A stretch of 64,000 nucleotides of DNA from Arthrobacter rhizophilus. Its GTDB lineage: Bacteria > Actinomycetota > Actinomycetes > Actinomycetales > Micrococcaceae. Location: assembly GCF_026241105.1 (NCBI RefSeq), contig NZ_JAPFFT010000013.1:1-64000 (forward strand). The letters are read 5' to 3'. The notes below the pieces were generated by a model. It had not been told where the DNA came from, did no database searches, and saw only the letters and a program-made list of their open reading frames with translations. Below are positions 1 to 7,103 of this stretch, piece after piece (positions within the stretch are counted from its first letter, which is position 1; each line of letters opens with the position of its first letter). The translations under genes and the position numbers were made by a program.

Positions 1-63
1 ACGATCAGGCAGCTGGGAAGTCAACCCGCTAAGGATGTGTGAGGTCTCTTCTCCTGCAGCCAC
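1..63 (-). CDS. aceE: Pyruvate dehydrogenase E1 component, N-terminal fragment (runs off the window)
   Basis: Only the first 21 codons are inside the window. They read MAAGEETSHILSGLTSQLPD, which matches the opening of the homodimeric E1 subunit of actinobacterial pyruvate dehydrogenase, a thiamine-diphosphate enzyme that decarboxylates pyruvate. I chose the GTG at 63 because AGAGAGG lies six bases upstream of it; an in-frame ATG at 90 would add nine residues. The gene is divergent from the DUF3052/AhpE pair, an arrangement known from other actinobacteria. The identification rests on few residues plus this gene order. Confidence 0.82.
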   Translation of the reverse strand, partial: MAAGEETSHILSGLTSQLPDR

Positions 64-478
64 GTCCAACCTCTCTTTTGGCGCATTCATCGTCGCCTCA
101 GGTCCGGCAGGGTAACTGCCCGTCATGAACGCGGCGTGTGCGACATATCGGTTACAACAGCCCGGTCATGTGCGCCGGGCAGGTTCTCTTGAGCTCAAGC
201 TGCGCTATTCGCGGCGGGCGGTTGCCCTGCAGCCAAAGTCTTCACTGGCCACTGTAGCTTTGTACGAGCCGCGATGCGTAGCCGTGCTGCCGCGAAGGCG
301 TTGTATGTCACACTCAAGCTGTTACATCGTATGCAGTAGTAGCTGTAGTCACAGCTGTTGCCCTGGCTGCAGGCGTGGCTGGGGCGCGGAATATGGTGGA
401 ACGCGGGACAATGGCTTGAAGCCCACGCCCAAAGGGTGTTGGCTTGTAGTAATCGAAATCACTTCAAGAGGAGGAAAC
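64..478. promoter_or_regulatory. Divergent intergenic region between aceE and DUF3052 gene
   Basis: These 415 bases separate the aceE start from the DUF3052 start and must hold both promoters. I see no convincing coding sequence: the open frame that reaches back to 125 has no fitting start signal before the GTG at 479. I see no clear -35/-10 pair or long palindrome, and I claim no operator. Confidence 0.5.
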
Positions 479-901
479 GTGAGCGAGGCCGACGCCGCCA
501 CATCGGTAAATGTGGCGGAAAGATTGGGTTTCAAAGATGGGGATCTGATTCAGGAACTCGGTTACGACGATGACGTCGATTTCGATTTGCGTGATGACAT
601 TGAGAAACTCACGGGTTCCGAACTGCTCGATGAAGACGATCACGAGGTAGTGGATGCCGTCATTTTCTGGTGGCGCGACGGCGACGGGGACCTTGTCGAC
701 GCGCTCGTGGACTCACTGACCACCTTGGGTGAGGGCGGTGTGGTTTGGGTTCTGACTCCTAAATCGGGCCGCGACAACTACGTTTCGCCTTCGGATATCC
801 AGGACGCTGCTCCTACTGCGGGATTGCACTGCACTACTTCCGCAGGCGTCTCCAAGGACTGGAGCGCTACTCGGCTGGTGGCACGCAAGAAGAACAAGTG
901 A
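479..901 (+). CDS. DUF3052 family protein
   Basis: A 140-residue acidic protein of the DUF3052 family, whose function is not established. Members are small soluble proteins often encoded between aceE and ahpE in actinobacteria, as here. The GTG at 479 was chosen because AGAGGAGG lies just upstream and because family members begin close to the 'AERLGFKDGDLIQELGYDDD' stretch (residues 13-32). The central part is rich in Asp and Glu, and the C-terminus (ATRLVARKKNK) is basic. The stop codon overlaps the GTG start of the peroxiredoxin gene (GTGA), so the two are probably translationally coupled. Confidence 0.87.
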   Translation: MSEADAATSVNVAERLGFKDGDLIQELGYDDDVDFDLRDDIEKLTGSELLDEDDHEVVDAVIFWWRDGDGDLVDALVDSLTTLGEGGVVWVLTPKSGRDNYVSPSDIQDAAPTAGLHCTTSAGVSKDWSATRLVARKKNK

Positions 902-1386
902 CACACACCAAGCTGGGCCCCGGAGTTCCGGTTGTAGGGCAGGAAGCACCGGATTTCGAATTGGTAAACCAGTTTGGGGAGCCAGTTCGCTTGTCCGGAC
1001 TTCGCGGCCGCAACGTGGTGATTGTCTTCTACCCCTTCGCCTTCTCCGGAATCTGCACAGGGGAACTGTGTGAGATCCGTGACAATCTCGGTATTTTCGA
1101 ACACGCCACCGCAACCGTTCTTGGCATATCGGTTGACAGCAAATTTGCTTTGCGGGCCTACGCGGAAAAAGAAAGTTACGAGTTTGATCTCCTGGCCGAC
1201 TTCTGGCCGCACGGGGCAGTCGCCGAGAAGTATGGGGTGTTTGACTCCGCTACCGGCATGTCTTTGAGGGGCACCTTCATCATTGATGCCGCGGGCATTG
1301 TCCGTTATGTAGTCGTCAACCCGCGCGGCCAAGCGCGCGATCTAGCGGAATATCGCGAGGCATTGTCCGCACTGGGCCAGGCCTAG
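898..1386 (+). CDS. ahpE: AhpE-type peroxiredoxin
   Basis: A 162-residue thiol peroxidase of the AhpE group, which reduces hydroperoxides and peroxynitrite in the cytosol, probably with mycothiol- or mycoredoxin-linked recycling in this lineage. The peroxidatic site is PFAFSGIC (P46, S50, C53), equivalent to the PxxxT/SxxC motif. A second cysteine (C58) lies five residues on. Length and the thioredoxin-fold core are normal. The start overlaps the DUF3052 stop by four bases, so the genes form an operon. The sirtuin gene follows after five bases and may belong to the same transcript. Confidence 0.9.
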   Translation: MTHTKLGPGVPVVGQEAPDFELVNQFGEPVRLSGLRGRNVVIVFYPFAFSGICTGELCEIRDNLGIFEHATATVLGISVDSKFALRAYAEKESYEFDLLADFWPHGAVAEKYGVFDSATGMSLRGTFIIDAAGIVRYVVVNPRGQARDLAEYREALSALGQA

Positions 1387-1391
1387 CGCCC

Positions 1392-2348
1392 ATGAACACC
1401 CAACGGCCCGGCGTCGGAATGACTGGCTTTGCCATTCTGCCGCCGGCCGACACCGTTGCATTGGCCGCGGATGAGCTCGAAGCTCTCCGCCAAGCCGGGA
1501 GGATTCTCGGCGGCAAACGGCTTTCTGTTCTGACGGGTGCCGGGCTGAGTACAGACTCCGGAATCCCTGACTACCGGGGTCCGGGAGCTGCGCCACGGAA
1601 TCCCATGACCTTCCAGGAGTTCATCGGAAGCTCCGCCAACCGGCGCAGATACTGGGCGAGGAACCACCTTGGATGGTCCCACCTCCGGCATGCGGACCCC
1701 AATGCCGGGCATGCCGCCGTCGCACTCCTCGAGCGCCGCGGGCTGATCACCGGACTCATCACCCAGAACGTGGACCGGCTGCATGAAGATGCAGGCAGCA
1801 TGAACGTTGTGGACCTGCACGGCCGCTACGATCGCGTGATTTGCCTTGACGGGGCACACGTCTTCACGCGAAAGCTCGTGGCGTCGATCCTTGAGGAAAT
1901 CAATCCAGGATTTATGGAGGCCGCCCAGGCTTCCGGCGTCGTGGAAATGGCGCCCGACGCTGATGCCTCAGTGGAGGATCCCGAGCTCATCCGATCGTTC
2001 GTCGTCGCCGTTTGCCCCGTTTGCGGAGGAACGCTCAAACCCGACTTCCTGTACTTCGGCGAAAATGTGCCCAAGGATAGGGTGCAGCGCGCCTATTCCA
2101 TGGTGGACGAGGCCGGGGCCCTGCTGGTGGCGGGATCTTCTCTGACCGTAATGAGCGGGTTGAGGTTCGTGAGGCATGCAGCCAAACTCGGCAAGCCTGT
2201 GGTGATCATCAATCGAGGACCGACCCGCGGAGACGGGTTCGCGAGCCTCAAAGTGGAAGCCGGGGTCAGCGGCGCTCTAGCGTGGCTTGCCGCCGAACTT
2301 CCCGATCTATCGCCCCCGGATTCGCGGATTAGTGTTCCGGGCGAATGA
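1392..2348 (+). CDS. Sir2-family NAD-dependent protein deacylase with an incomplete zinc site
   Basis: A 318-residue sirtuin resembling the class II (SIRT4-like) group. Visible motifs are the Rossmann NAD loop GAGLSTDSGIPDYRG (49-63), TQNVDRLH (124-131) and the catalytic histidine of DLHG (H143). The enzyme should remove acyl groups from lysine using NAD+. The second zinc pair CPVC is present (C208, C211), but the first pair is reduced to one cysteine: residues 151-154 read CLDG where relatives have CxxC. A lone codon deletion would explain it. It is transcribed five bases after ahpE. Activity is uncertain without the fourth ligand. Confidence 0.88.
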   Translation: MNTQRPGVGMTGFAILPPADTVALAADELEALRQAGRILGGKRLSVLTGAGLSTDSGIPDYRGPGAAPRNPMTFQEFIGSSANRRRYWARNHLGWSHLRHADPNAGHAAVALLERRGLITGLITQNVDRLHEDAGSMNVVDLHGRYDRVICLDGAHVFTRKLVASILEEINPGFMEAAQASGVVEMAPDADASVEDPELIRSFVVAVCPVCGGTLKPDFLYFGENVPKDRVQRAYSMVDEAGALLVAGSSLTVMSGLRFVRHAAKLGKPVVIINRGPTRGDGFASLKVEAGVSGALAWLAAELPDLSPPDSRISVPGE

Positions 2349-2404
2349 TCCGGTAGAGTACATGTTCGTTGGTTGAAGCGCCGAAGGCGTTGAAATCAGT
2401 GTTT

Positions 2405-2480
2405 GGGTCTTTAGCTCAGCTGGTAGAGCGCCACGTTTACACCGTGGATGTCATCGGTTCGATCCCGGTAGGACCCACCA
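2405..2480 (+). tRNA. tRNA-Val (anticodon TAC)
   Basis: The acceptor stem GGGTCTT pairs with AGGACCC with one G-T wobble. The D arm is TAGCTCAGCTGGTAGAGC. The anticodon stem CCACG/CGTGG encloses a loop containing TAC, and the T arm is CGGTTCGATCCCG. The 3' ACCA is encoded. A strong terminator follows ten bases later. Confidence 0.95.
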
Positions 2481-2489
2481 CGTGAGAAG

Positions 2490-2532
2490 AGCCCCTGAGG
2501 TGCGAAAACGCAGCTCAGGGGCTTTTTCTTTT
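2490..2532 (+). terminator. Intrinsic terminator after tRNA-Val
   Basis: A ten-base-pair stem (AGCCCCTGAG at 2490-2499 with CTCAGGGGCT at 2514-2523) is followed by a T-rich run TTTTTCTTTT. It lies directly downstream of the tRNA. Confidence 0.9.
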
Positions 2533-2593
2533 GCTCAAAGAAGCGTGTGGGCTGGTGCTTGCCGCCAATCGTTGGGCGGTTCAGAATGGTCGC

Positions 2594-3118
2594 ATGAGAG
2601 CGTCCGGAGATGCGACGCGTGAAAAGAGGCTGGCGGCCCTTGGCACGACGGTGTTCGCCATCGCCCCGGCAACCGTTGCAGGTCTGTTGCCGTGGGTGGT
2701 GACCCGCTGGAAAGTGCAGGAGCCCGTGCCGGGAGGGCTGGTTGCCCAGTGCGCTGGAGTCCTCCTGATTGGCGCAGGAACGGCAGTGATCACCGATTCG
2801 TTTGTACGTTTCGCACTCGAAGGACTGGGCACGCCGGCACCTTTTGCGCCGCCGAAGAACCTCGTGGTCAGTGGGTGCTATAGGTTCGTGCGGAACCCCA
2901 TCTACGTGGCCATTGGGTCCGCTGTGACCGGACAGGGTCTCTTACTGGGACAGCCGAGGCTGTTCGTCCTGGCGGCGCTGGGCGCCGTTCCCGTGGTGGC
3001 CTTCGTCAGGTTGCATGAGGAGCCGACGTTGGCTCGCAAGTTCGGCGCCGAGTATGAGGACTACCGCGCCAGCGTCCCGCGCTGGCTGCCGCGCTTCACA
3101 CCCTGGCGGCAGGGCTAG
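2594..3118 (+). CDS. Isoprenylcysteine methyltransferase-like (ICMT/PEMT family) membrane protein
   Basis: A 174-residue membrane protein of the ICMT/phospholipid methyltransferase superfamily. The signature region NLVVSGCYRFVRNPIY (89-104) corresponds to the conserved GxYxxxRxPxY motif. A C-terminal HEEPTLARKFG segment (141-151) has the Glu pair typical of these SAM-dependent enzymes. Hydrophobic spans lie near residues 16-36, 48-68, 103-118 and 122-140. The ATG at 2594 is used; extending to 2531 would start inside the tRNA terminator. The substrate is unknown. It has its own transcription unit between tRNA-Val and a 15-bp inverted repeat. Confidence 0.8.
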   Translation: MRASGDATREKRLAALGTTVFAIAPATVAGLLPWVVTRWKVQEPVPGGLVAQCAGVLLIGAGTAVITDSFVRFALEGLGTPAPFAPPKNLVVSGCYRFVRNPIYVAIGSAVTGQGLLLGQPRLFVLAALGAVPVVAFVRLHEEPTLARKFGAEYEDYRASVPRWLPRFTPWRQG

Positions 3119-3150
3119 GGTCGGACCTGATCCGCTGCGGGGAATTGGAA

Positions 3151-3195
3151 GAGCTCTCCACCGCGACTATTGGGGGATGCCGCGGTGGAGAGCTC
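3151..3195. repeat. Perfect 15-bp inverted repeat between the ICMT-like and IclR genes
   Basis: GAGCTCTCCACCGCG at 3151-3165 is exactly complementary to 3181-3195, with a 15-base loop. It could end transcription of the upstream gene, but no T-run follows on either strand, so a protein-binding or RNA-processing role is also possible. Confidence 0.7.
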
Positions 3196-3289
3196 AAAGA
3201 TGAATATACAGAGAATTTCTGGATATGGAAAGGACGCGCGCCCTACGCCCGGGGCGACTCCTTCGAGCACTGAGCCACTATGATGGTAT

Positions 3290-3309
3290 TTGTTCAGTGG
3301 ATTGAACAA
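3290..3309. promoter_or_regulatory. Palindromic operator-like site upstream of the IclR gene (site 1)
   Basis: TTGTTCA-GTGGAT-TGAACAA is a perfect inverted repeat with a six-base spacer, 100 bases upstream of the IclR start. Related sites with the same spacing occur upstream of the MHS transporter (4283-4300) and the divergent dehydrogenase genes (7023-7040). The pattern fits autoregulation by the adjacent IclR protein; this is inference. Confidence 0.6.
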
Positions 3310-3409
3310 GCGTGATTGCCGCGGGTCGAAGTTCCGCTGCCCTAGGCAGCATTTCTTCTGGCCAGCACGCGCCCACTCTGCGCCAGACGCACTATTGCGA
3401 AGGAGAATC

Positions 3410-4207
3410 ATGGCTGATTCCCGCACCCCCCGTTCCGCCGACGGCTTGGGGAGCTCCTCGCCAGCGCCTGCCGTGACTCGCGCAGCTGCGGTACTGGACG
3501 CCTTGGCTGAGGCTCCTTCAGGTCGGCTGACGCTCAGTGACCTTGCGAGGGAGCTGGGGATTCCGAAATCATCCACCTCAAACCTGCTGCTTGCCCTCGA
3601 GGAAGCCCGGCTTATTACCCGCGAAGGTGCCGACTTCTCCCTTGGCCGGAAATTGGTTGAACTTGGTGCCGCATACCTCAGCCGGCTCGATGAAGTCCAG
3701 GAGTTCTACAAGTTCTGCGAGCAAGCGCCGACATTGTCGGGCGAAACAGTGCGGATCGCGATGATCGACGGGGATCACATCATTTACCTGGCGCGTTACG
3801 AAGGGCACCCGGCCGTCCGGCTTACCTCAAACATTGGCGACAAGATGCCGCTTTCCCTGAGTGCCGTCGGCAAGGTGCTCTTGGCGCAGCTTCACGACCA
3901 TGACATCGAGGCGATGTTTCCGGATGATGTGGAGCTTCCTGTCATGACTCCCAAGTCCCTGCGCAGCGCTGCTGAGCTGAAGGCCCAGGTGGCTGCGATC
4001 CGTAAACAGGGTTATGCCTTGGAGGACGAGGAGTCCACCCTCGGCGTGGTTTGCCTTGCCGTGCCCGTTCCTACCCATGGGGCACATGGCCCGAGTCTCG
4101 GACTCTCGGTGACTGCCCTGAAGGCCACCTTTTCCGAGGAGCAGGCTGCCCTGATGGTGAAGGAACTCAAGGAGCTCGCTCACTCGCTGGGCAACCCGAT
4201 GGGCTAG
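3410..4207 (+). CDS. IclR-family transcriptional regulator
   Basis: A 265-residue regulator with the two-domain IclR layout: an N-terminal winged helix (about 22-80; helix-turn-helix LTLSDLARELGIPKSSTSNL at 40-59) and a C-terminal effector-binding domain (about 95-255). The latter includes the stretches GDKMPLSLSAVGKVLLA and QGYALEDEES...GVVCLAVPV typical of the family. The ATG at 3410 has AAGGAG upstream. A short serine/proline-rich lead (residues 1-20) precedes the DNA-binding part. It is encoded just ahead of the MHS transporter and probably controls the island through the shared TGTTCA-type sites. The effector is likely a sugar acid or keto-acid, which is inference from the neighbours. 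Confidence 0.9.
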   Translation: MADSRTPRSADGLGSSSPAPAVTRAAAVLDALAEAPSGRLTLSDLARELGIPKSSTSNLLLALEEARLITREGADFSLGRKLVELGAAYLSRLDEVQEFYKFCEQAPTLSGETVRIAMIDGDHIIYLARYEGHPAVRLTSNIGDKMPLSLSAVGKVLLAQLHDHDIEAMFPDDVELPVMTPKSLRSAAELKAQVAAIRKQGYALEDEESTLGVVCLAVPVPTHGAHGPSLGLSVTALKATFSEEQAALMVKELKELAHSLGNPMG

Positions 4208-4282
4208 CTGATCTCGCCGTCCGGCGAGGGTCATATATAAATCTGATTACACCACTTGAAACCCGTCCAATGTGCTGTACTC

Positions 4283-4300
4283 TGTTCACTATAGTGATTC
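4283..4300. promoter_or_regulatory. Operator-like site upstream of the MHS transporter (site 2)
   Basis: TGTTCA-CTATAG-TGATTC repeats the half-site spacing of site 1. Its centre is the perfect palindrome TCACTATAGTGA (4287-4298). It lies about 70 bases before the transporter start, downstream of an AT-rich stretch around 4230-4250 that could be the promoter. Confidence 0.5.
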
Positions 4301-4366
4301 ACGCCATGGCGGCTGACACTATCTCGCCAGACCAACGGGGGTCTGGAGTGTTCTTGAGGGAGTGCT

Positions 4367-5716
4367 GTGACAACTCGTACTAAGACAAAGCTTGCTGATA
4401 TGGACGGCGCAGTAGTTGAGCCGGAACAGCTGCGAAGGGCAACTCTTGCCAGCTCCGTAGGATCCGCTCTGGAGTACTACGACTTCTACATTTACGGTCT
4501 GGCTTCGGCCCTGATCTTCGGACCGCTGTTCTTCAAGCCCTTGGGTGAAAGCGGCGCATTGATCGCGTCGTTCGCCACCTACGGCGTCGGATTCGCAGCG
4601 CGGCCCTTCGGTGGTATCTTCTTCGGATTCATCGGAGACCGCTTCGGGCGCAAGATGGTCCTTCTGATGACCATCGGCATGATGGGCCTTGCCAGTTTCG
4701 CCATCGGCTTGCTGCCGACGTTCGAACAGGCCGGCATGCTCGGCGCTGTTCTTCTCGTGGTGCTTCGTATCGTCCAGGGCCTCGGCGCCGGAGCCGAGCA
4801 GGCAGGCGCAACAACGCTGATCTCCGAGGTTGCTCCGCCCAAGCGCCGCGGCTATTTCGCTTCGCTGCCGTTCGTTGGCATCCAGCTCGGTACCCTTCTT
4901 GGCGCCGGCACCTTCGCACTGATTGGCATGGCCAACAAAAGCGTGCTTGAAGGCTGGCTGTGGCGTGTGCCTTTCCTCGCCAGCTTCATCCTGATCATCG
5001 TGGCCGTTTTCATCCGCCTCAGGCTGAAGGAAACTCCAGTGTTCCAGGAGCTTGAGAAGCACAAGAACGTGGTGAAGAACCCCGTAGGTGAGCTCTGGAA
5101 GCACTCCAAGAAGAATGTGCTGGTGGGCATCGGTCTTCGCATGGGCGAGAACGGCAACTCTTCGATCTACTCGGCGCTGCTCATCTCCTTCATGTCCGTC
5201 AAGGAAGGCGTCTTCCCTGGCGACAAGTTCATCGGCCCGGTCGGCCTGCTGATAGCCGCCGGATTTGCAGCCGTCATGGTGGTCACTTTCGGCGCACTGT
5301 CTGACCGTATTGGTCGCGTCAAGGTTTACCGCTATGGGGCCTTGTTCCAGGCAATCTTCGCGATTCCCGCCTTCTACCTGGTGACCCTCGGCAACGTGAC
5401 CCTCGTTTGGGCCGTCATGGTTGTCGGCATCGCCCTTGGCGTTCAGTCGATGCTTGGCCCGCAGTGCCCCCTGCTGCCCGAGCTCTTCGGCTCGCAATAC
5501 CGTTTCACCGGTGTGGCATTGAGCCGCGAACTGTCGGCTGTCCTGGCCGGCGGACTCGTGCCCCTCGTCGGTGTCGCACTCCTCGCCGCCACTGGCAACT
5601 CTTGGGTGGTCCTGGCCGTCTACTCGCTGGTCCTGGCGCTGATTTCGTTCGTTACGACGTTCTTCACGCCGGAGACGGTCGGACGTGACCTCCGGTCTCT
5701 GGAGGACGCCAAGTAA
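4367..5716 (+). CDS. MFS transporter, metabolite:H+ symporter (MHS) family
   Basis: A 449-residue integral membrane protein with about twelve hydrophobic spans. The N-terminal segment SALEYYDFYIYG (33-44) is diagnostic of the MHS branch of the major facilitator superfamily, and the loop motif GFIGDRFGRK (87-96) matches the MFS consensus. MHS proteins import organic acids such as ketoglutarate, shikimate or proline betaine with protons. In this context the likely substrate is idonate, gluconate or a related sugar acid, which is inference. Translation starts at GTG 4367 after GAGGGAG. It follows the IclR gene by 159 bases and ends in its own strong terminator. Confidence 0.9.
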   Translation: MTTRTKTKLADMDGAVVEPEQLRRATLASSVGSALEYYDFYIYGLASALIFGPLFFKPLGESGALIASFATYGVGFAARPFGGIFFGFIGDRFGRKMVLLMTIGMMGLASFAIGLLPTFEQAGMLGAVLLVVLRIVQGLGAGAEQAGATTLISEVAPPKRRGYFASLPFVGIQLGTLLGAGTFALIGMANKSVLEGWLWRVPFLASFILIIVAVFIRLRLKETPVFQELEKHKNVVKNPVGELWKHSKKNVLVGIGLRMGENGNSSIYSALLISFMSVKEGVFPGDKFIGPVGLLIAAGFAAVMVVTFGALSDRIGRVKVYRYGALFQAIFAIPAFYLVTLGNVTLVWAVMVVGIALGVQSMLGPQCPLLPELFGSQYRFTGVALSRELSAVLAGGLVPLVGVALLAATGNSWVVLAVYSLVLALISFVTTFFTPETVGRDLRSLEDAK

Positions 5717-5745
5717 GCCAGACCCGTACCCCGACGTACGCAAGC

Positions 5746-5787
5746 AGCGGCGGCCCCTCCCGACAAGGAGGGGCCGCCGCTTTGTTA
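5746..5787 (+). terminator. Intrinsic terminator after the MHS transporter
   Basis: A fourteen-base-pair GC-rich stem (5747-5760 with 5767-5780, loop CGACAA) is followed by TTTGTT. It ends the plus-strand transcript. Confidence 0.9.
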
Positions 5788-5901
5788 CGCCCCGTCATGC
5801 GCGGCGTTCCTGTTCCTGTCTGGAGCCTGTTTTGGAGACTCGCGCTAGTTGCGCCGGAATGGCAAACAAGCCTTGGTTTCGCACAGCAAAGCCGCCCCGT
5901 A

Positions 5902-5939
5902 CAACAAAGCGGCCCCTCCGGAACACCGGAGAGGCCGCT
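5902..5939 (-). terminator. Intrinsic terminator of the 2-hydroxyacid dehydrogenase gene
   Basis: On the minus strand a stem formed by 5926-5939 and 5908-5921 (one mismatch, four-base loop) is followed by TTTGTTGT. It lies 26 bases past the stop codon of the minus-strand dehydrogenase. Confidence 0.85.
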
Positions 5940-5964
5940 ACGTTGGCGCTGAGTGGTTTGCGGT

Positions 5965-7032
5965 TTAGTAGAAGTGCACCGTGTCCACAAGGTGGGGGAG
6001 CTCGACGCCGTCGAGGAATGTGCGCAGGTTGCTGACGAAGCGCTCGGCGATGAGGCGGTTCTCGGCGGCGCTGAGCGCAGAGGTGTGCGGAGAGAGCATG
6101 ACCTTCGGGTGGTTCCACAGCGGGCTGCCCTGGGGTAGAGGCTCCACAGCGAAGACGTCCAGGCATGCGTAGGACACCTGGCCGTTGTCTAAGGCTTCGA
6201 GGAGGGCCTCCTCATCAACCACGGTTCCACGGCCAACGTTGACAAAGACCGTTCCGGGCTTCATTGCCGAGAAAACGTCGTGGTTGAAGAGCTTCTCCGT
6301 GTACGGCGTACCGGGGAGGGTGTTGACGACGGCGTCTGCCGAAGCGAGGAGCCCGGCGAGGCCCTGGTTGTCTGCCACCTCCTCGATTCCCTCGATGGCT
6401 TCGACGTTGCGCTTGGTTCCGCTGACCTTCATGCCCAGTGCCCGGGCGATGCGGGCGGTTTCCAGGCCGATCTCGCCGAGGCCGGTGATGACCAGCTTGG
6501 AGCCGTCCACAAGTTTTGTAGGGGTACGCAGCTCGGGCCAGACCTTGGCGGCCTGGTCCTGTGCGAGTTCCGCGCTGCGCTTGAAGCCGTTGAGGATGCC
6601 TAGGGCGGCAAACTCGGCAAGCGGAAGCGCGTGTACGCCTGCGGATGTGGTCACCTTGAACTTCTGCAGAGTCTCGCTGTCGAGGCCGGAAGCCTTGACG
6701 GCGCCACCGGCACCAGCGGCCATGGCGTGGATCCACTGCAGGTGCGGGTTGCTCTGGGCGATGCGGGCCAGTCCGGCGGGGTTCTCGTTGGGAAAGCCGT
6801 AGAGGATCTGAGCCTTGTTCAACATTGACCAGTAGCGTTCCTCTTGTTCGGGAGTCCGCTTGAAGTCCGGATCGCCGGAGTGGTCGGCCGGGAAGCGTTC
6901 CGGAGGAAGCAGCTCGGGTTCGTAGAGCACCGTAATGCGCGGATCTACTGCGCGGATACGCTCCACATGCTCAGCTTCGAGCGGGACTGCGATCGCGATG
7001 GTAAGTTCATCAGTCGTCATAGTGTTCATCAT
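5965..7032 (-). CDS. D-isomer-specific 2-hydroxyacid dehydrogenase
   Basis: A 355-residue NAD(P)-dependent reductase of the D-2-hydroxyacid dehydrogenase family, which interconverts 2-keto and D-2-hydroxy acids. The nucleotide-binding motif GLGEIG lies at 184-189. The catalytic triad is visible as Arg268 (NVGRG), Glu297 (AVEPL) and His316 (SPHTS). Candidate ATG starts are at 7032, 7029 and 7020; none has a clear ribosome-binding site, so the exact N-terminus is uncertain. In this island it might act as a ketogluconate or glyoxylate/hydroxypyruvate reductase, which is inference. Its start region overlaps operator-like site 3. Confidence 0.88.
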   Translation of the reverse strand: MMNTMTTDELTIAIAVPLEAEHVERIRAVDPRITVLYEPELLPPERFPADHSGDPDFKRTPEQEERYWSMLNKAQILYGFPNENPAGLARIAQSNPHLQWIHAMAAGAGGAVKASGLDSETLQKFKVTTSAGVHALPLAEFAALGILNGFKRSAELAQDQAAKVWPELRTPTKLVDGSKLVITGLGEIGLETARIARALGMKVSGTKRNVEAIEGIEEVADNQGLAGLLASADAVVNTLPGTPYTEKLFNHDVFSAMKPGTVFVNVGRGTVVDEEALLEALDNGQVSYACLDVFAVEPLPQGSPLWNHPKVMLSPHTSALSAAENRLIAERFVSNLRTFLDGVELPHLVDTVHFY

Positions 7033-7040
7033 ACTGAATT
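7023..7040. promoter_or_regulatory. Operator-like site between divergent dehydrogenase genes (site 3)
   Basis: TGTTCA-TCATAC-TGAATT has the spacing of the IclR-proximal palindrome. It overlaps the minus-strand dehydrogenase start codons. The adjacent AT-rich stretch (7041-7075) contains a further TTGAACA half-site. The site could control both divergent genes. Confidence 0.5.
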
Positions 7041-7103
7041 GAGGCTAGGATATTGAACAGTTTTTGAAATATGAACCACGAAGAAGTGAGGTGCAAACGG
7101 GAC

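Noticed and set aside
125..478. Upstream extension of the DUF3052 protein
   Set aside because: The frame is open back to 125, but the predicted segment is Cys/Arg/Ser-rich and unlike the family; the GTG at 479 has a strong ribosome-binding site.
4213..4228. Short hairpin after the IclR gene as a terminator
   Set aside because: CTCGCCG/CGGCGAG is only seven pairs with a two- to four-base loop and no T-run; too weak to call.
4319..5743. A 474-codon open frame on the minus strand
   Set aside because: It is antisense to the MHS transporter, is extremely rich in His, Glu, Asp, Gln and Arg with no domain, and reflects the third-position GC bias of the real gene.
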